Made by a program: the position numbers and the translations under genes. A DNA stretch of 64,000 bases. Source: Rhodocyclaceae bacterium. Its GTDB lineage: Bacteria; Pseudomonadota; Gammaproteobacteria; Burkholderiales; Rhodocyclaceae. The notes under the pieces are model-generated. The model ran no database searches. It saw only the letters and a program-made list of their open reading frames with translations, and had not been told where the DNA came from. The stretch's first letter is position 1, and the number at the start of each line of letters is the position of its first letter. The DNA lies in the NCBI GenBank assembly GCA_013791905.1, contig VMSX01000021.1:124001-188000 (forward strand). The letters are read 5' to 3'. Shown here piece by piece: positions 43,962-53,160 of this stretch.

Positions 43962-44402
43962 ATGAGCAAGAAGCTTCCGCGCGTACTGGCGATATCCAGC
44001 CTGCTTGTTCTGGTGCCTGTCTTGGCGTCGGCCATGGGCAGTCAGCCCAAGGAAAAAGATTTCGAGGCGGCAAACGCCCGCATTCTGCCACTGGCCAAGG
44101 TCAAGCTGGCGCCGCCGGCCGCCGCGACAGGTGCCGCCAAGGGCAGTCGCTCGGGTGAAGAACTCTACAAGGCGGTCTGCGGGGCTTGCCACGAAACCGG
44201 GGTTGCCGGTGCGCCCAAGACCGGTGACCAGGCAGCCTGGGGGCCCCGCATCGGCCCTGGCTTGGCGACATTGACCAAGACATCGATAACCGGCAAGGGT
44301 GCAATGCCCCCGAGGGGCGGTTCCGATGCCACCGACGAGGAGCTGGCCCGGGCCATCGCTTTCATGGCCAACAAGGCGGGCGCCAACTTCAAGGCACCCT
44401 GA
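43962..44402 (+). CDS. Class I c-type cytochrome (cytochrome c5 family)
   Basis: A 146-residue periplasmic electron carrier: signal peptide (VPVLASA), Ala/Pro linker, then a single haem domain with CGACH (near residue 73) and the Met ligand in GAMPPRGG. The pattern YKAVCGACHETGVAGAPKTG followed by WGPRI is that of cytochrome c5. GAGGGA precedes a GTG-ATG pair; I chose the ATG. Confidence 0.93.
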   Translation: MSKKLPRVLAISSLLVLVPVLASAMGSQPKEKDFEAANARILPLAKVKLAPPAAATGAAKGSRSGEELYKAVCGACHETGVAGAPKTGDQAAWGPRIGPGLATLTKTSITGKGAMPPRGGSDATDEELARAIAFMANKAGANFKAP

Positions 44403-44444
44403 ATCCTGAGCCAAGCCAGCCGATAGCGCTGGCCAGAACAAAAT

Positions 44445-44465
44445 ACCGCCCCGGATCGGGGCGGT
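44445..44465 (-). terminator. Terminator between convergent genes
   Basis: ACCGCCCC/GGGGCGGT stem. On the reverse strand it is followed by ATTTTG, fitting termination of the leftward dehydrogenase gene; on the forward strand the T-run is weak. Confidence 0.65.
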
Positions 44466-44487
44466 TCATGGGTTGCTGGATAGTGGC

Positions 44488-45570
44488 TTAGCGGATGGCG
44501 TCCGCCACTGCCTTGCCACACACACCCGTATCCGCCTGACCGCCCAGGTCACGAGTGCGCAGTTGCGGGTCAGCCAGCACCGCCTCGATGGCCTTGAGCA
44601 TGGCGGCTGCGGCCGCAGGCTCTCCCAAATGATCAAGCATCATGGCACCCGCCCAGATCTGGCCAATCGGATTGGCAATGTACTGTCCGGCGATATCCGG
44701 CGCCGATCCATGCACCGGCTCGAACAATGACGGGAACTTGCGCTCCGGATTGATATTGCCCGAAGGCGCGATGCCGATGGTACCGGTACAGGCCGGGCCG
44801 AGGTCGGACAGAATGTCACCGAACAGGTTGGACGCCACCACCACATCGAAGCGATCCGGGTGGAGGACGAAGTGTGCGGTGAGGATGTCGATGTGGTACT
44901 TGTCCCAGGTGACATCGGAATATTGTTGGGCGATCTCCTCCACCCGCTCATCCCAGTAGGGCATGGTGAAGCAGATGCCGTTGGACTTGGTCGCAGAAGT
45001 CAGGTGCTTGCGCTCGCGCCGGCGTGCCAGTTCGAAAGCGTATTTGACGATGCGATCCACGCCGACGCGCGTCATCACCGTTTCCTGCAACACGACTTCG
45101 CGCTCGGTATCCGGAAAAATCTTGCCGCCCACCGAGGAATATTCGCCCTCGGTATTCTCGCGCACGACGAGGAAATCGATGTCACCCGGCTTGCGGTCGG
45201 CCAGCGGCGAGCGCACGCCGGGCATCAGGCGCACCGGTCGCAAATTCACGTAAAGGTCGAATTCACGGCGGAACTGGATCAGCGAACCCCACAACGAAAT
45301 GTGATCGGGCACCTTGTCTGGCCAGCCCACCGCACCGAAAAAGATCGCGTCATGCTTGCCGACCAGATCTTTCCAGTTGTCCGGCATCATCTTGCCGTGC
45401 TGCAGATAATAATCGCAGGAGGCAAAGTCGAAATGGTCGTACTGCAGTTCGAAGCCGTATTTTGCGGCCGCCACATCGAGCACGCGCAGGCCTTCCGGCA
45501 CCACCTCCGTGCCAATACCGTCGCCGGGAATGACCGCGATCCGGTAAATTCTTTTCTTCTGTTCAATCAT
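44488..45570 (-). CDS. Tartrate/D-malate-type dehydrogenase, paralogue 1
   Basis: A 360-residue NAD-dependent beta-decarboxylating dehydrogenase. Family motifs: AVIPGDGIGTEVVPEGLRVL, the substrate loop SLWGSLIQFRREFDLYVNLRP, VRENTEGEYSSVGGKI and SNLFGDILSDLGPACTGTIG. This is the TtuC/DmlA branch (tartrate dehydrogenase / D-malate dehydrogenase) rather than LeuB. Catalytic Tyr/Lys contexts are preserved. It adjoins a second, distinct paralogue and a tricarboxylate transporter, pointing to growth on tartrate, malate or similar acids. Confidence 0.9.
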   Translation of the reverse strand: MIEQKKRIYRIAVIPGDGIGTEVVPEGLRVLDVAAAKYGFELQYDHFDFASCDYYLQHGKMMPDNWKDLVGKHDAIFFGAVGWPDKVPDHISLWGSLIQFRREFDLYVNLRPVRLMPGVRSPLADRKPGDIDFLVVRENTEGEYSSVGGKIFPDTEREVVLQETVMTRVGVDRIVKYAFELARRRERKHLTSATKSNGICFTMPYWDERVEEIAQQYSDVTWDKYHIDILTAHFVLHPDRFDVVVASNLFGDILSDLGPACTGTIGIAPSGNINPERKFPSLFEPVHGSAPDIAGQYIANPIGQIWAGAMMLDHLGEPAAAAAMLKAIEAVLADPQLRTRDLGGQADTGVCGKAVADAIR

Positions 45571-45624
45571 GGTAGGTAGTTCCGTTAATCAATTTGTTGG
45601 GTTATGCGGTGGGCACCACGTTCC

Positions 45625-46704
45625 TCAGTGCGAGCAAGCAACGCGGATCGCAGCGATCGCGGCCGCGGTAACGCTACGCGTCGTGGCCTTGCCGCCGAGA
45701 TCCGGGGTGTGGCAGGCCGGATCGGCCGTTACTCGCTCGATCGCCTGCATCAGCCGTGCCGCAGTACCCATCTCGCCGAGATGCTCCAGCAGCATCGCGC
45801 CGCTCCAGAACGTTCCCACCGGATTGGCGATGCCCTTACCAGTGATGTCGAAGGCCGAACCATGGATCGGCTCGAACATCGAAGGGAAGGTCCGCTCGGG
45901 ATTGAGGTTCGCCGTGGGGGCGATGCCGATCGAGCCGGCGAGTGCCGCGGCCAGGTCGGAGAGGATGTCGGCATGCAGGTTGGTGGCGACGATGGTATCC
46001 AGCGACCGGGGATTAAGCGTCATGCGCACGGTCATGGCGTCGACCAGCATCTTGTCCCAAGTGACGTCGGGGAACTCGGCGGCGACCTCGCGCGCTATTT
46101 CGTCCCACAGCACCATGCCATTGCGCTGCGCATTCGATTTCGTCACTACGGTCAGCAGTTTGCGCGGGCGCGACTGCGCCAGCCGGAAGGCGAAACGCAT
46201 GATGCGGGTCACGCCGGCGCGGGTAAAGATCGAGGTTTCCGTCGCCACTTCCTCCGGCAAGCCGCGATGCGTACGTCCGCCCTGGCCGGAATACTCCCCC
46301 TCGGTGTTTTCGCGGACGATGACCCAATCCAGATCACCGGCCTTGACGCCCGCCAGCGGACTGCGAATGCCCGGCAGGATGCGCGTCGGCCGCACGTTTG
46401 CATACTGATCCATCGGCTGGCAGATCGCCAGGCGCAGACCCCACAGGCTCAGGTTATCAGGGACATCCGGTGCGCCAACGGCACCGAACAGGATCGCATC
46501 GTAGTGTTTGAGCTGTTCTACGCCATCTGCCGGCATGAAGCTGCCGGAGGCTTTGTAACGATCCGAGCCCCAGTCGAAGTGATCGAATTCGAGCTTGAAG
46601 CCCTGATCCATTTCCGCCAGCGCCTGGAGAACTTCAACGCCGGCTGACACGACTTCCTTACCTATGCCATCGCCGGGAATGGCTGCAATTTTGTAGGTTT
46701 TCAT
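45625..46704 (-). CDS. Tartrate/isocitrate-type dehydrogenase, paralogue 2
   Basis: A 359-residue enzyme of the same family, roughly 45% like its neighbour by eye. Motifs: AAIPGDGIGKEVVSAGVEVL, SLWGLRLAICQPMDQYANVR, VRENTEGEYSGQGGRTHRGL, TNLHADILSDLAAALAGSIG. The substrate loop differs (LRLAICQPMDQ versus SLIQFRREFD), suggesting a different C4/C6 hydroxyacid. It lies 12 bp from the transporter gene upstream, so it is probably co-transcribed. Confidence 0.9.
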   Translation of the reverse strand: MKTYKIAAIPGDGIGKEVVSAGVEVLQALAEMDQGFKLEFDHFDWGSDRYKASGSFMPADGVEQLKHYDAILFGAVGAPDVPDNLSLWGLRLAICQPMDQYANVRPTRILPGIRSPLAGVKAGDLDWVIVRENTEGEYSGQGGRTHRGLPEEVATETSIFTRAGVTRIMRFAFRLAQSRPRKLLTVVTKSNAQRNGMVLWDEIAREVAAEFPDVTWDKMLVDAMTVRMTLNPRSLDTIVATNLHADILSDLAAALAGSIGIAPTANLNPERTFPSMFEPIHGSAFDITGKGIANPVGTFWSGAMLLEHLGEMGTAARLMQAIERVTADPACHTPDLGGKATTRSVTAAAIAAIRVACSH

Positions 46705-46716
46705 TGTGATATCCGA

Positions 46717-48723
46717 TCAAAAAAGAAGGCCTGCCGGCATGCGCAACAGCAGGACATTGGCCATCAACACCTGGAAGGTGCCAACGATTGCTGTGGCAAC
46801 GAGCGCGTAGGTGATGATAGTGCGTGCCTTGGGCCATTCAAAGCTGGCGACGGCCGTCAGACAGAAGAAAGCAGCCAGGCTGGTGACGAAGAAGCCGATC
46901 ATCGGTAATAGCACGACCCAGAGCGCCATGATCACAATCGCTGCGAAGCGCCGCGGATTGGATGGCTTTATTTCAGCAACATCAGCCGGCTTTTTCCGCG
47001 CGACAGGTCGGCCGATCTGAAAAGCGATAAGAATGACCGAAAACAGGACCAGCGCCGCCGACAGGGTTTGCGGGAACACCGCACCCATCGGCGACAAGTC
47101 CTTCGTTTCCATATATGCCAGCACACCGAGCCCGATGAACAGTACACCGAAGATGATCGCTGGGACATCCCGATAATTCTCGCGCGTCGCCTTGGCCGCC
47201 TTGACCACGATGTCAGTTGCTTCTGTGGGCAGTGCCTTGCGGCGACGGCGCAGACTTGTAATCAATGGGTAGAACAGCGTCAGCAAGGCAAAGAAGATAA
47301 TGGCCATGCTGAGCGGCCGGCCGAAGAACATCTCGACAATGGCATTTTGGGCGTTGCCGATCAGGTAGGACTGTACGAAGCCCTGCTCGGCGATCTGGCC
47401 AAGCACCAGACCCAGCACGATCGGCGACGGTGCAAAACCATAGCGTTCCAGTATCCAGGCCAGGACACCGAGAGCGAACATCATCTGCATGTCGCTGGGG
47501 TTGCTGTGGATGGCGAAACTGCCCAGGATGGTCAGGAACGCCACCGTCGGCACCAGCAGGGATTTCGGAACGCGGACAATGAACTTGTAGGCATAGCGAC
47601 CCAGGATCAGGCCGACCGGCAGCATCAGGATGGTGGCGATCAACAGACCGAACATGAACGTATAGACAATATCGGCCTGATCGTTGAACAAGGTGGGACC
47701 GATCTTGATGCCCTGTACCAACAAGGCGCCGAGGATGATGGCGTCAGGCGGGGTGCCTGGAATTCCGAGCACCAAGGTGGGGATGAAACCGCCGCCGACC
47801 GTGGCATTGTTCGCCGCTTCGGTGGCGATGACGCCATCCGGTTCGCCCGTACCAAAACGCTCCGGATGTTTCGCGGTGCGCCGCGCCTCCGAATAGGCAA
47901 TCAAGCCGGCGATGGAGCCGCCCGCACCCGGCAGGATGCCGACCGCCGTGCCAATCACCGAACTGCGCAACAGGTTGAGCTTGCGCGTCATGCTCAGGCG
48001 CAGTGCTTCGAAAAAACGCATCCCCTGTTCGACCTCAATTGCCTTCAGGTGCGGCGCTTTGGTAGCGACGAGATCGATAATCACGGGAACGCAATACAGC
48101 CCGATCAGTGCCGAAGTGATGTCGATACCCCCAAGCAACATCTGCGAGTTGAGGGTGTAACGCACATCTCCGCCCACAACAGCGACCCCGATGGCCGACA
48201 ACAATAGGCCGAGGCAAGCGCCGATCAAGCCCTTCACCGTGTTACCGGCGGATAACGCTGAAATCAATGTCAGACCGAATACTGCCAGCCAGAAGTATTC
48301 GGTTGGACCAAAAGCCAGTGCCACATTGGCCAGCGGCGGCGCCAGCAATATCAGACTGACGGCACCGACCAGTCCGCCAAACACTGACGCAAACGTCGCC
48401 AATGTCACCGCCAGGCCGCCGTCGCCCCGTTTGGCCATCGGATAGCCGTCAAAGGTGGTGGCAATCGACGATGGCGTGCCAGGGGTATTGACCAGAATCG
48501 CGGCAAAGGCACCGCCGTAGATGGCTCCGGTGTAGATGGCGCCGAGGGCAATCAGCCCCGAAGCCGGCGCCATGGCAAAGGTGAAGGGCACCAGGACGGC
48601 CACCGCCATCGTCGCCGACAGCCCCGGCAAGGCACCGATTATGGTGCCCAGCACAACACCAGCCAACGCGAGTGCGAGGTTGAACGGCGTCAGGGCATCA
48701 GCGAAGTAGCCGAGAACCTCCAT
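46717..48723 (-). CDS. Tripartite tricarboxylate transporter, fused TctA-TctB
   Basis: A 668-residue inner-membrane protein. Residues 1-500 are the large TctA permease (YFADALTPFNLALALAGVVL, GALPGLSATMAVAVLVPFTF, GILPGAGGSIAGLIAYSEA, GIPGTPPDAIILGALLVQGI). Residues about 515-665 are the small TctB permease (IIFGVLFIGLGVLAYMETKD; VVLLPMIGFFVTSLAAFF). The two are usually separate genes; the fusion fixes their ratio. TctC follows upstream on the same strand. Imports citrate or another carboxylate. Confidence 0.92.
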   Translation of the reverse strand: MEVLGYFADALTPFNLALALAGVVLGTIIGALPGLSATMAVAVLVPFTFAMAPASGLIALGAIYTGAIYGGAFAAILVNTPGTPSSIATTFDGYPMAKRGDGGLAVTLATFASVFGGLVGAVSLILLAPPLANVALAFGPTEYFWLAVFGLTLISALSAGNTVKGLIGACLGLLLSAIGVAVVGGDVRYTLNSQMLLGGIDITSALIGLYCVPVIIDLVATKAPHLKAIEVEQGMRFFEALRLSMTRKLNLLRSSVIGTAVGILPGAGGSIAGLIAYSEARRTAKHPERFGTGEPDGVIATEAANNATVGGGFIPTLVLGIPGTPPDAIILGALLVQGIKIGPTLFNDQADIVYTFMFGLLIATILMLPVGLILGRYAYKFIVRVPKSLLVPTVAFLTILGSFAIHSNPSDMQMMFALGVLAWILERYGFAPSPIVLGLVLGQIAEQGFVQSYLIGNAQNAIVEMFFGRPLSMAIIFFALLTLFYPLITSLRRRRKALPTEATDIVVKAAKATRENYRDVPAIIFGVLFIGLGVLAYMETKDLSPMGAVFPQTLSAALVLFSVILIAFQIGRPVARKKPADVAEIKPSNPRRFAAIVIMALWVVLLPMIGFFVTSLAAFFCLTAVASFEWPKARTIITYALVATAIVGTFQVLMANVLLLRMPAGLLF

Positions 48724-48741
48724 GATTGTGGGCCAGCCCGG

Positions 48742-49722
48742 TTACTGTTTCTTGATGCCGAGCTTTTCGGCCAATGCGCCGTATTCCTTTTTCTTTTCTG
48801 CCATGAACTTTGGCATGTCTTTATAGGTGATGTCCGTCAGTACGAAGCCGCCGTCTTCCATCTTCTTCTTGAACTCCGGCTCGGCGTTGATCTTGCTGAT
48901 AATGTCCGAGACCTTTTGCCGGATGTCTTCTGGCGTGGTGTTCGGCACGGACAGGCCGCGATAAGCCCCGCCGACCAAGTCAAAACCCAGTTCGCGGAAA
49001 GTAGGCACGTCCGGGAAGGCCGGCATGCGCTTTTCGGCAGCAACGGCCAGCATACGCATCTTGTCGCCATGCGTGATCGCGGAGGGAGCGTAGTTGAAGC
49101 CTGCGACAGTCTGCTTGCCGAGAATCGCCGTTACCGCCGGTCCGGTGCCGCTGAACGGTACGTAAGTGGTCTTGATGCCGGCGAGCTCATCGAAGCGCAC
49201 TTGGGCCAGGTTGTTCGAGGAATTCGAGCCGGAGCCACTGAAGGTCACCATGCCCGGGTTCTTCTTTGCGTGGTCGATCAGATCCTTGAGCGTCTTGAAC
49301 AGACTGTCCTTGTGTACAAAAATCGCATCGGGCGTGTAGTGGAAGTAGTTCACGGGCGTCAGATCGTCGGTCTTGTAGCCGACATCCTTTTGCATCGGCT
49401 GCAAGACGGTATGCGGCAAATTGATACCCATGATGGTGTAACCATCGCCATGCATGGAGTTGAGCTGCGACCAAGCTTGCGCGCCGCCGGCACCCGCCAT
49501 GTACTGAATGACCGCATCGACGCCGGCAATCTTCTTGAAAACCATCTGCTGAAAGCGTGCCGAGACATCGGACTCACCACCCGGATTGAATGGGAGGATG
49601 TAGCTGATCGGCTTGTTGGGATAGCTCTGTGCTGCTGCTGTACCGGTAAAGACGAGGCCGGCGACCAAGGTGCTGCCGATCACTGCCGTGGAAAGTATTC
49701 CCTTCAGAATCAATCTGCGCAT
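48742..49722 (-). CDS. tctC: Tricarboxylate transporter substrate-binding protein (TctC/Bug)
   Basis: A 326-residue periplasmic receptor of the Bug family, with signal peptide (ends TAAAQ). Pattern: YPNKPISYILPFNPGGESDV, AGAGGAQAWSQLNSMHGDGY, KNPGMVTFSGSGSNSSNNLA, VAAEKRMPAFPDVPTFRELG. The family is greatly expanded in betaproteobacteria. Divergent from the LysR gene with 109 bp between, which must hold both promoters. Confidence 0.93.
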   Translation of the reverse strand: MRRLILKGILSTAVIGSTLVAGLVFTGTAAAQSYPNKPISYILPFNPGGESDVSARFQQMVFKKIAGVDAVIQYMAGAGGAQAWSQLNSMHGDGYTIMGINLPHTVLQPMQKDVGYKTDDLTPVNYFHYTPDAIFVHKDSLFKTLKDLIDHAKKNPGMVTFSGSGSNSSNNLAQVRFDELAGIKTTYVPFSGTGPAVTAILGKQTVAGFNYAPSAITHGDKMRMLAVAAEKRMPAFPDVPTFRELGFDLVGGAYRGLSVPNTTPEDIRQKVSDIISKINAEPEFKKKMEDGGFVLTDITYKDMPKFMAEKKKEYGALAEKLGIKKQ

Positions 49723-49831
49723 GACTTCCTCCTGTCGCGTTACGTTTATTTTGGGTGGGAAGAGACTTTATAGGTAAACCGCAGAGAAATAAGGTCTAAT
49801 ATTTCAATTCATTATTTCTCTGTAGTTAACA

Positions 49832-50737
49832 ATGTCTACTGACAGCGATCTCGCCTTTTTTGTGCTGCTCGCCCGCAAGGAAAGCTTTTCCGCCGCTGCG
49901 CTCGCCATGGGCATATCGACGCCAGCCGTCAGCAAGCGACTGGCCAAACTGGAAAACCGCCTCGGGGTGCGCCTGATGAACCGCACCACGCGGCGCGTCA
50001 GCCTCACCAGCGAGGGCGAGGCCTATTCCAGAAATGCCGAACGCATTCTGCGCGATATCCAGGACCTGGAGCAGCACGTCTCCAGCGCAACAGAAACACC
50101 ACAAGGCCTGCTCCGCATCAATGCCACCTTCGGTTTCGGCCGCGAACATGTCGCCAGCGTCGTGTCGGAATTTGCGGCGCGCTACCCGGCGGTCGAGGTA
50201 CAACTCATCCTCAGCGATGCGCCGCTGAACCTGGTCGAAGAAGGTCTCGATCTGGGCATCCGTTTCGGCACCCCGCCGAATTCCCGGCTGGTCTCGCGGC
50301 GCATCCAGGTGAACCGCCGCTTTCTTTGCGCCACCCCCGCCTATCTTGACCGTTGTGGTACGCCATGCAAGCTCACCGACCTGGCTAACCACAACTGCAT
50401 CATTCTGCGCCAGGATTTCGATACCTATGATATCTGGAAATTACAGCATGGCCAGGAGACGGCCTCGATCAAGGTCCGCGGCAGCCTGAGCAGCAACGAC
50501 GGAGAAATTGCCATGAAATGGGTGCTCGACGGACACGGCATCACGCTCCGGTCGGAATGGGATATCTGCCGGCATGTCGCGGCCGGTCGCCTGCGGCTGG
50601 TGCTGCCAAAATACTCTCAGATAGATGCCGACATCTACGTCGTGTACCCGCCGCGCCACAACCTGTCAGCGCGCATCAGCGTTTTCGTCGAATTTCTCTC
50701 CAAGCGCCTGGCTGCACCGGCTGCGAAGCAGCGCTGA
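49832..50737 (+). CDS. LysR-family transcriptional regulator
   Basis: A 301-residue LTTR: winged HTH (FSAAALAMGISTPAVSKRLA KLE) and substrate-binding domain (TPQGLLRINATFGFGREHVA onwards). The sequence is of the DmlR/CrgA branch; DmlR controls a D-malate dehydrogenase, which fits the divergent tct-dehydrogenase unit. It likely senses the imported hydroxyacid. Confidence 0.93.
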   Translation: MSTDSDLAFFVLLARKESFSAAALAMGISTPAVSKRLAKLENRLGVRLMNRTTRRVSLTSEGEAYSRNAERILRDIQDLEQHVSSATETPQGLLRINATFGFGREHVASVVSEFAARYPAVEVQLILSDAPLNLVEEGLDLGIRFGTPPNSRLVSRRIQVNRRFLCATPAYLDRCGTPCKLTDLANHNCIILRQDFDTYDIWKLQHGQETASIKVRGSLSSNDGEIAMKWVLDGHGITLRSEWDICRHVAAGRLRLVLPKYSQIDADIYVVYPPRHNLSARISVFVEFLSKRLAAPAAKQR

Positions 50738-50910
50738 GCCTGCACCACAATTACTCAAAAACGGTCTGTAGGGTCCGGTTAGATCACAGCCTTGGTGGTC
50801 AAGAAAATCAATGACGCTCCAAACTTGGTTAGGATCATTTGACTGCACCTTTCCAAGATTATTAGATTTCCCTACATTTCTCAGCTCACAACCTTCTCGA
50901 GGTGAGTCAG

Positions 50911-52237
50911 ATGATGCCGGAAGACGAAAGCAGTGATTTATCAGACGCACAGGCCGACACAGCCGACACCGCAGGAAAGCTGCCAGTAACCAGGGAACAA
51001 CTCTACGACTACGTCTGGGCTGAGCCCATGCTGAAAGTGGCCGCTCGATACAAGGTCTCGTCGAGTTTTCTCGCCCGTGTCTGCACACAACTCAACGTGC
51101 CCCGTCCTGCCAGAGGCTATTGGGCAAAGCTCGCCGTGGGTATCCAGTCGCCACGCCCGCCATTGTCGGAGACCAGGCCGGGTGACTTACTGGAGTGGTC
51201 ACGTGATGGCAATCCGAAGCGGGTGGCCGCGGCACTTCCCAAGCCGCCGGTCAGACGCCGAAAATCGCGGATCCGCCCTCCCGAGGAGCGTCCTTCCAGT
51301 CACTCTCTATTACGCCCGGCTACTGTTTGAAGTCGGACGGGAATCGGATGTTGGTTACCTGAAGCCAAACAAGCGACTTCTGCCCGACATTATCGTGACG
51401 AAAGATGCGCTACCGAGAGCCCTCGACGTCGCCAACGAACTGTTCCTCCTGTTCGAGGATCGTGGTCACCAGGTTGTGTTTGCCCCGAACGAAAGCCAGT
51501 TTCACAGACAGGAATTTGACGAACGCGAGAAGGGCGGACAGCAGAGGCATTACTCCAATCTGTGGCGTCCTCATCGTCCGACAATTGTTTATCTGGGTTC
51601 GGTTGCGATCGGGCTGACCATTTTCGAGATGACGGAGAAGGTGGAAGCCCGCTGGGAGAAGGGAAAATATGTTCGCATCGCTCCTGCCGCCACAACCGGG
51701 AGAAGGCGCAACACGCATCACTCGTGGACCACCGATCATGACCTGCCCAGTGGCAGGCTCTGCGTTCAGGCCTATTCACCCTACCCGCGGGTTGATTGGC
51801 ATCGCCAGTGGCAAGAGGTTCGGGCCGGTGAGTTCCCGGAAGGGTTTTCTGCACTTGTTAGAGCCCTCGAAAGGGAAGCCACCGACATTGCGAATCAGGT
51901 CGAAGCGGCCAGGAAGCAAGAGGAGATAGAACACCAACAATGGAGGGAAAAATGGCGGCTCTATGAAATCGAGGAGGCGAAGCGAAAACGTGCCGCTGCG
52001 ATCAAGGCAAGTCGCGAGGAACTGATAGCCTTTATGAAGGACTGGGCTGCTGCAAAGGAAATCGAAAGTTTCCTGCTCGAGGTGGAGGAAAGGCTTGTCA
52101 GCCTGGATGATCAAGAACGTACAGCGGGACTTGAGCGCCTGCAAAAGGCTCGTGATCTTCTGGGAAACGTTGATGCGCTTAACCTCTTATGGTCATGGCG
52201 ATCACCTGAGGAACGCCTGTCTTCCACTGCCTATTAG
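50911..52237 (+). pseudogene. Large conserved hypothetical gene broken by a frameshift
   Basis: Two overlapping frames make up one protein of about 440 residues. The first half (VTREQLYDYVWAEPMLKVAA, RYKVSSSFLARVCTQLNVPR, PARGYWAKLAVG) has an HTH-like part seen in a family of long hypothetical proteins; the second, in the +1 frame, starts near 51310 (YYARLLFEVGRESDVGYLKP, NKRLLPDIIVTK) and ends with a long charged coiled coil (QQWREKWRLYEIEEAKRKRA). A single-base change near 51280-51320 joins them. Either the gene is dead or the base is a sequencing error. ATG at 50911 follows GAGGTGAG. Confidence 0.75.
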
Positions 52238-52247
52238 GTCAGCTTGA

Positions 52248-53160
52248 CCTAGCCCGGATATTTCATGAGCAGGTATCGGCGGAACGGCCGAAAGGCGCTC
52301 TAATACAGGTATCGAAGCCGTATTGAGAGGAGTTCCGCCGATGCCAGATTGTACCGGTCAAGAGATGCTGTTTGGGCGCGTTGGGCGCCGCGCGATCGAA
52401 GCGGATTTCACGGGTGGTGCGCTCAGTTCCGACGGGGGTTTGCTGCTGGTACGGCAGGTTGATCGGAAGATCGGCTTGTCGGCAGCGGTCGCCAGAGCGT
52501 TGAGCGACCCGCGCGATCCGGAACGGATCACCCATCCGCTGCGCGACCTGGTTGCCCAGCGGCTGTACGGGCTGTGCTGCGGCTATGAGGACCTGAACGA
52601 TCACGACGTACTGCGCCATGATCCGCTGATGCAGACGGCGGTGGGCAAAGTCGAGGAATTGGCCAGCTCTCCGACCTTCTCGCGGTTGGAAACGCGCGCG
52701 ACACGGGCCGATATCGTGGCCCTGAACAAGGTGCTGGTCGAGCAGTTCATCGCCGCGCAAGGGAAGATGCCGCGCGAACTGATCCTCGACGTCGATGCCT
52801 CCGATGTGCCACTGCACGGCAATCAGGAACGCTCGCAGTTCCACGGCTACTACGATCACTACTGCTACCTGCCGCTGTATGTGTTCTGCGGCCAGGCGAT
52901 GCTCGCCTGCCTGTTGCGGCCCTCCCGCATCGACGGGGCCCGGCATGCGGCTGCCGTCATCAAACTGATCGTTACCCGGTTGCGCCAAGCCTGGCCGGAG
53001 GTCAAGATCATCGTGCGCGGCGATTCCGGCTTCTGCCGCCAGCGGCTGATCCGCTGGTGCGAACGCCGCCAGGTCGGTTACGTCATCGGCGTGGCCAGAA
53101 ATACGCGCCTGCACAAGGTGGTCACGGTGTGGGAGGCGGAGCTTGAAGCCGCTTTCGCCG
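52248..53160 (+). mobile_element. IS1380-family element, 3' end missing
   Basis: The left end CCTAGCCCGGATATTTCATG matches IS1380-type terminal repeats and a transposase follows. No right end is found: the transposase frame runs straight into hsdR sequence near 53130-53165. The element is therefore truncated. Confidence 0.8.
52341..53160 (+). pseudogene. IS1380-family transposase, truncated
   Basis: About 273 codons of the IS1380 DDE transposase (FGRVGRRAIEADFTGGALSS, DGGLLLVRQVDRKIG, LCCGYEDLNDHDVLRHDPLM, LILDVDASDVPLHG, VIVRGDSGFCRQRLIRWCER). The C-terminal third, including the last catalytic Glu region, is lost. ATG 52341 follows GAGAGGAG; an earlier in-frame ATG at 52323 is unlikely. Confidence 0.85.

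Noticed and set aside
45604-46647. Forward frame of 347 codons over the second dehydrogenase
   Set aside because: Antisense shadow; His/Arg-rich composition.
47068-48207. Forward frame of 379 codons over the TctA-TctB gene
   Set aside because: Gln/His/Arg-rich antisense shadow.
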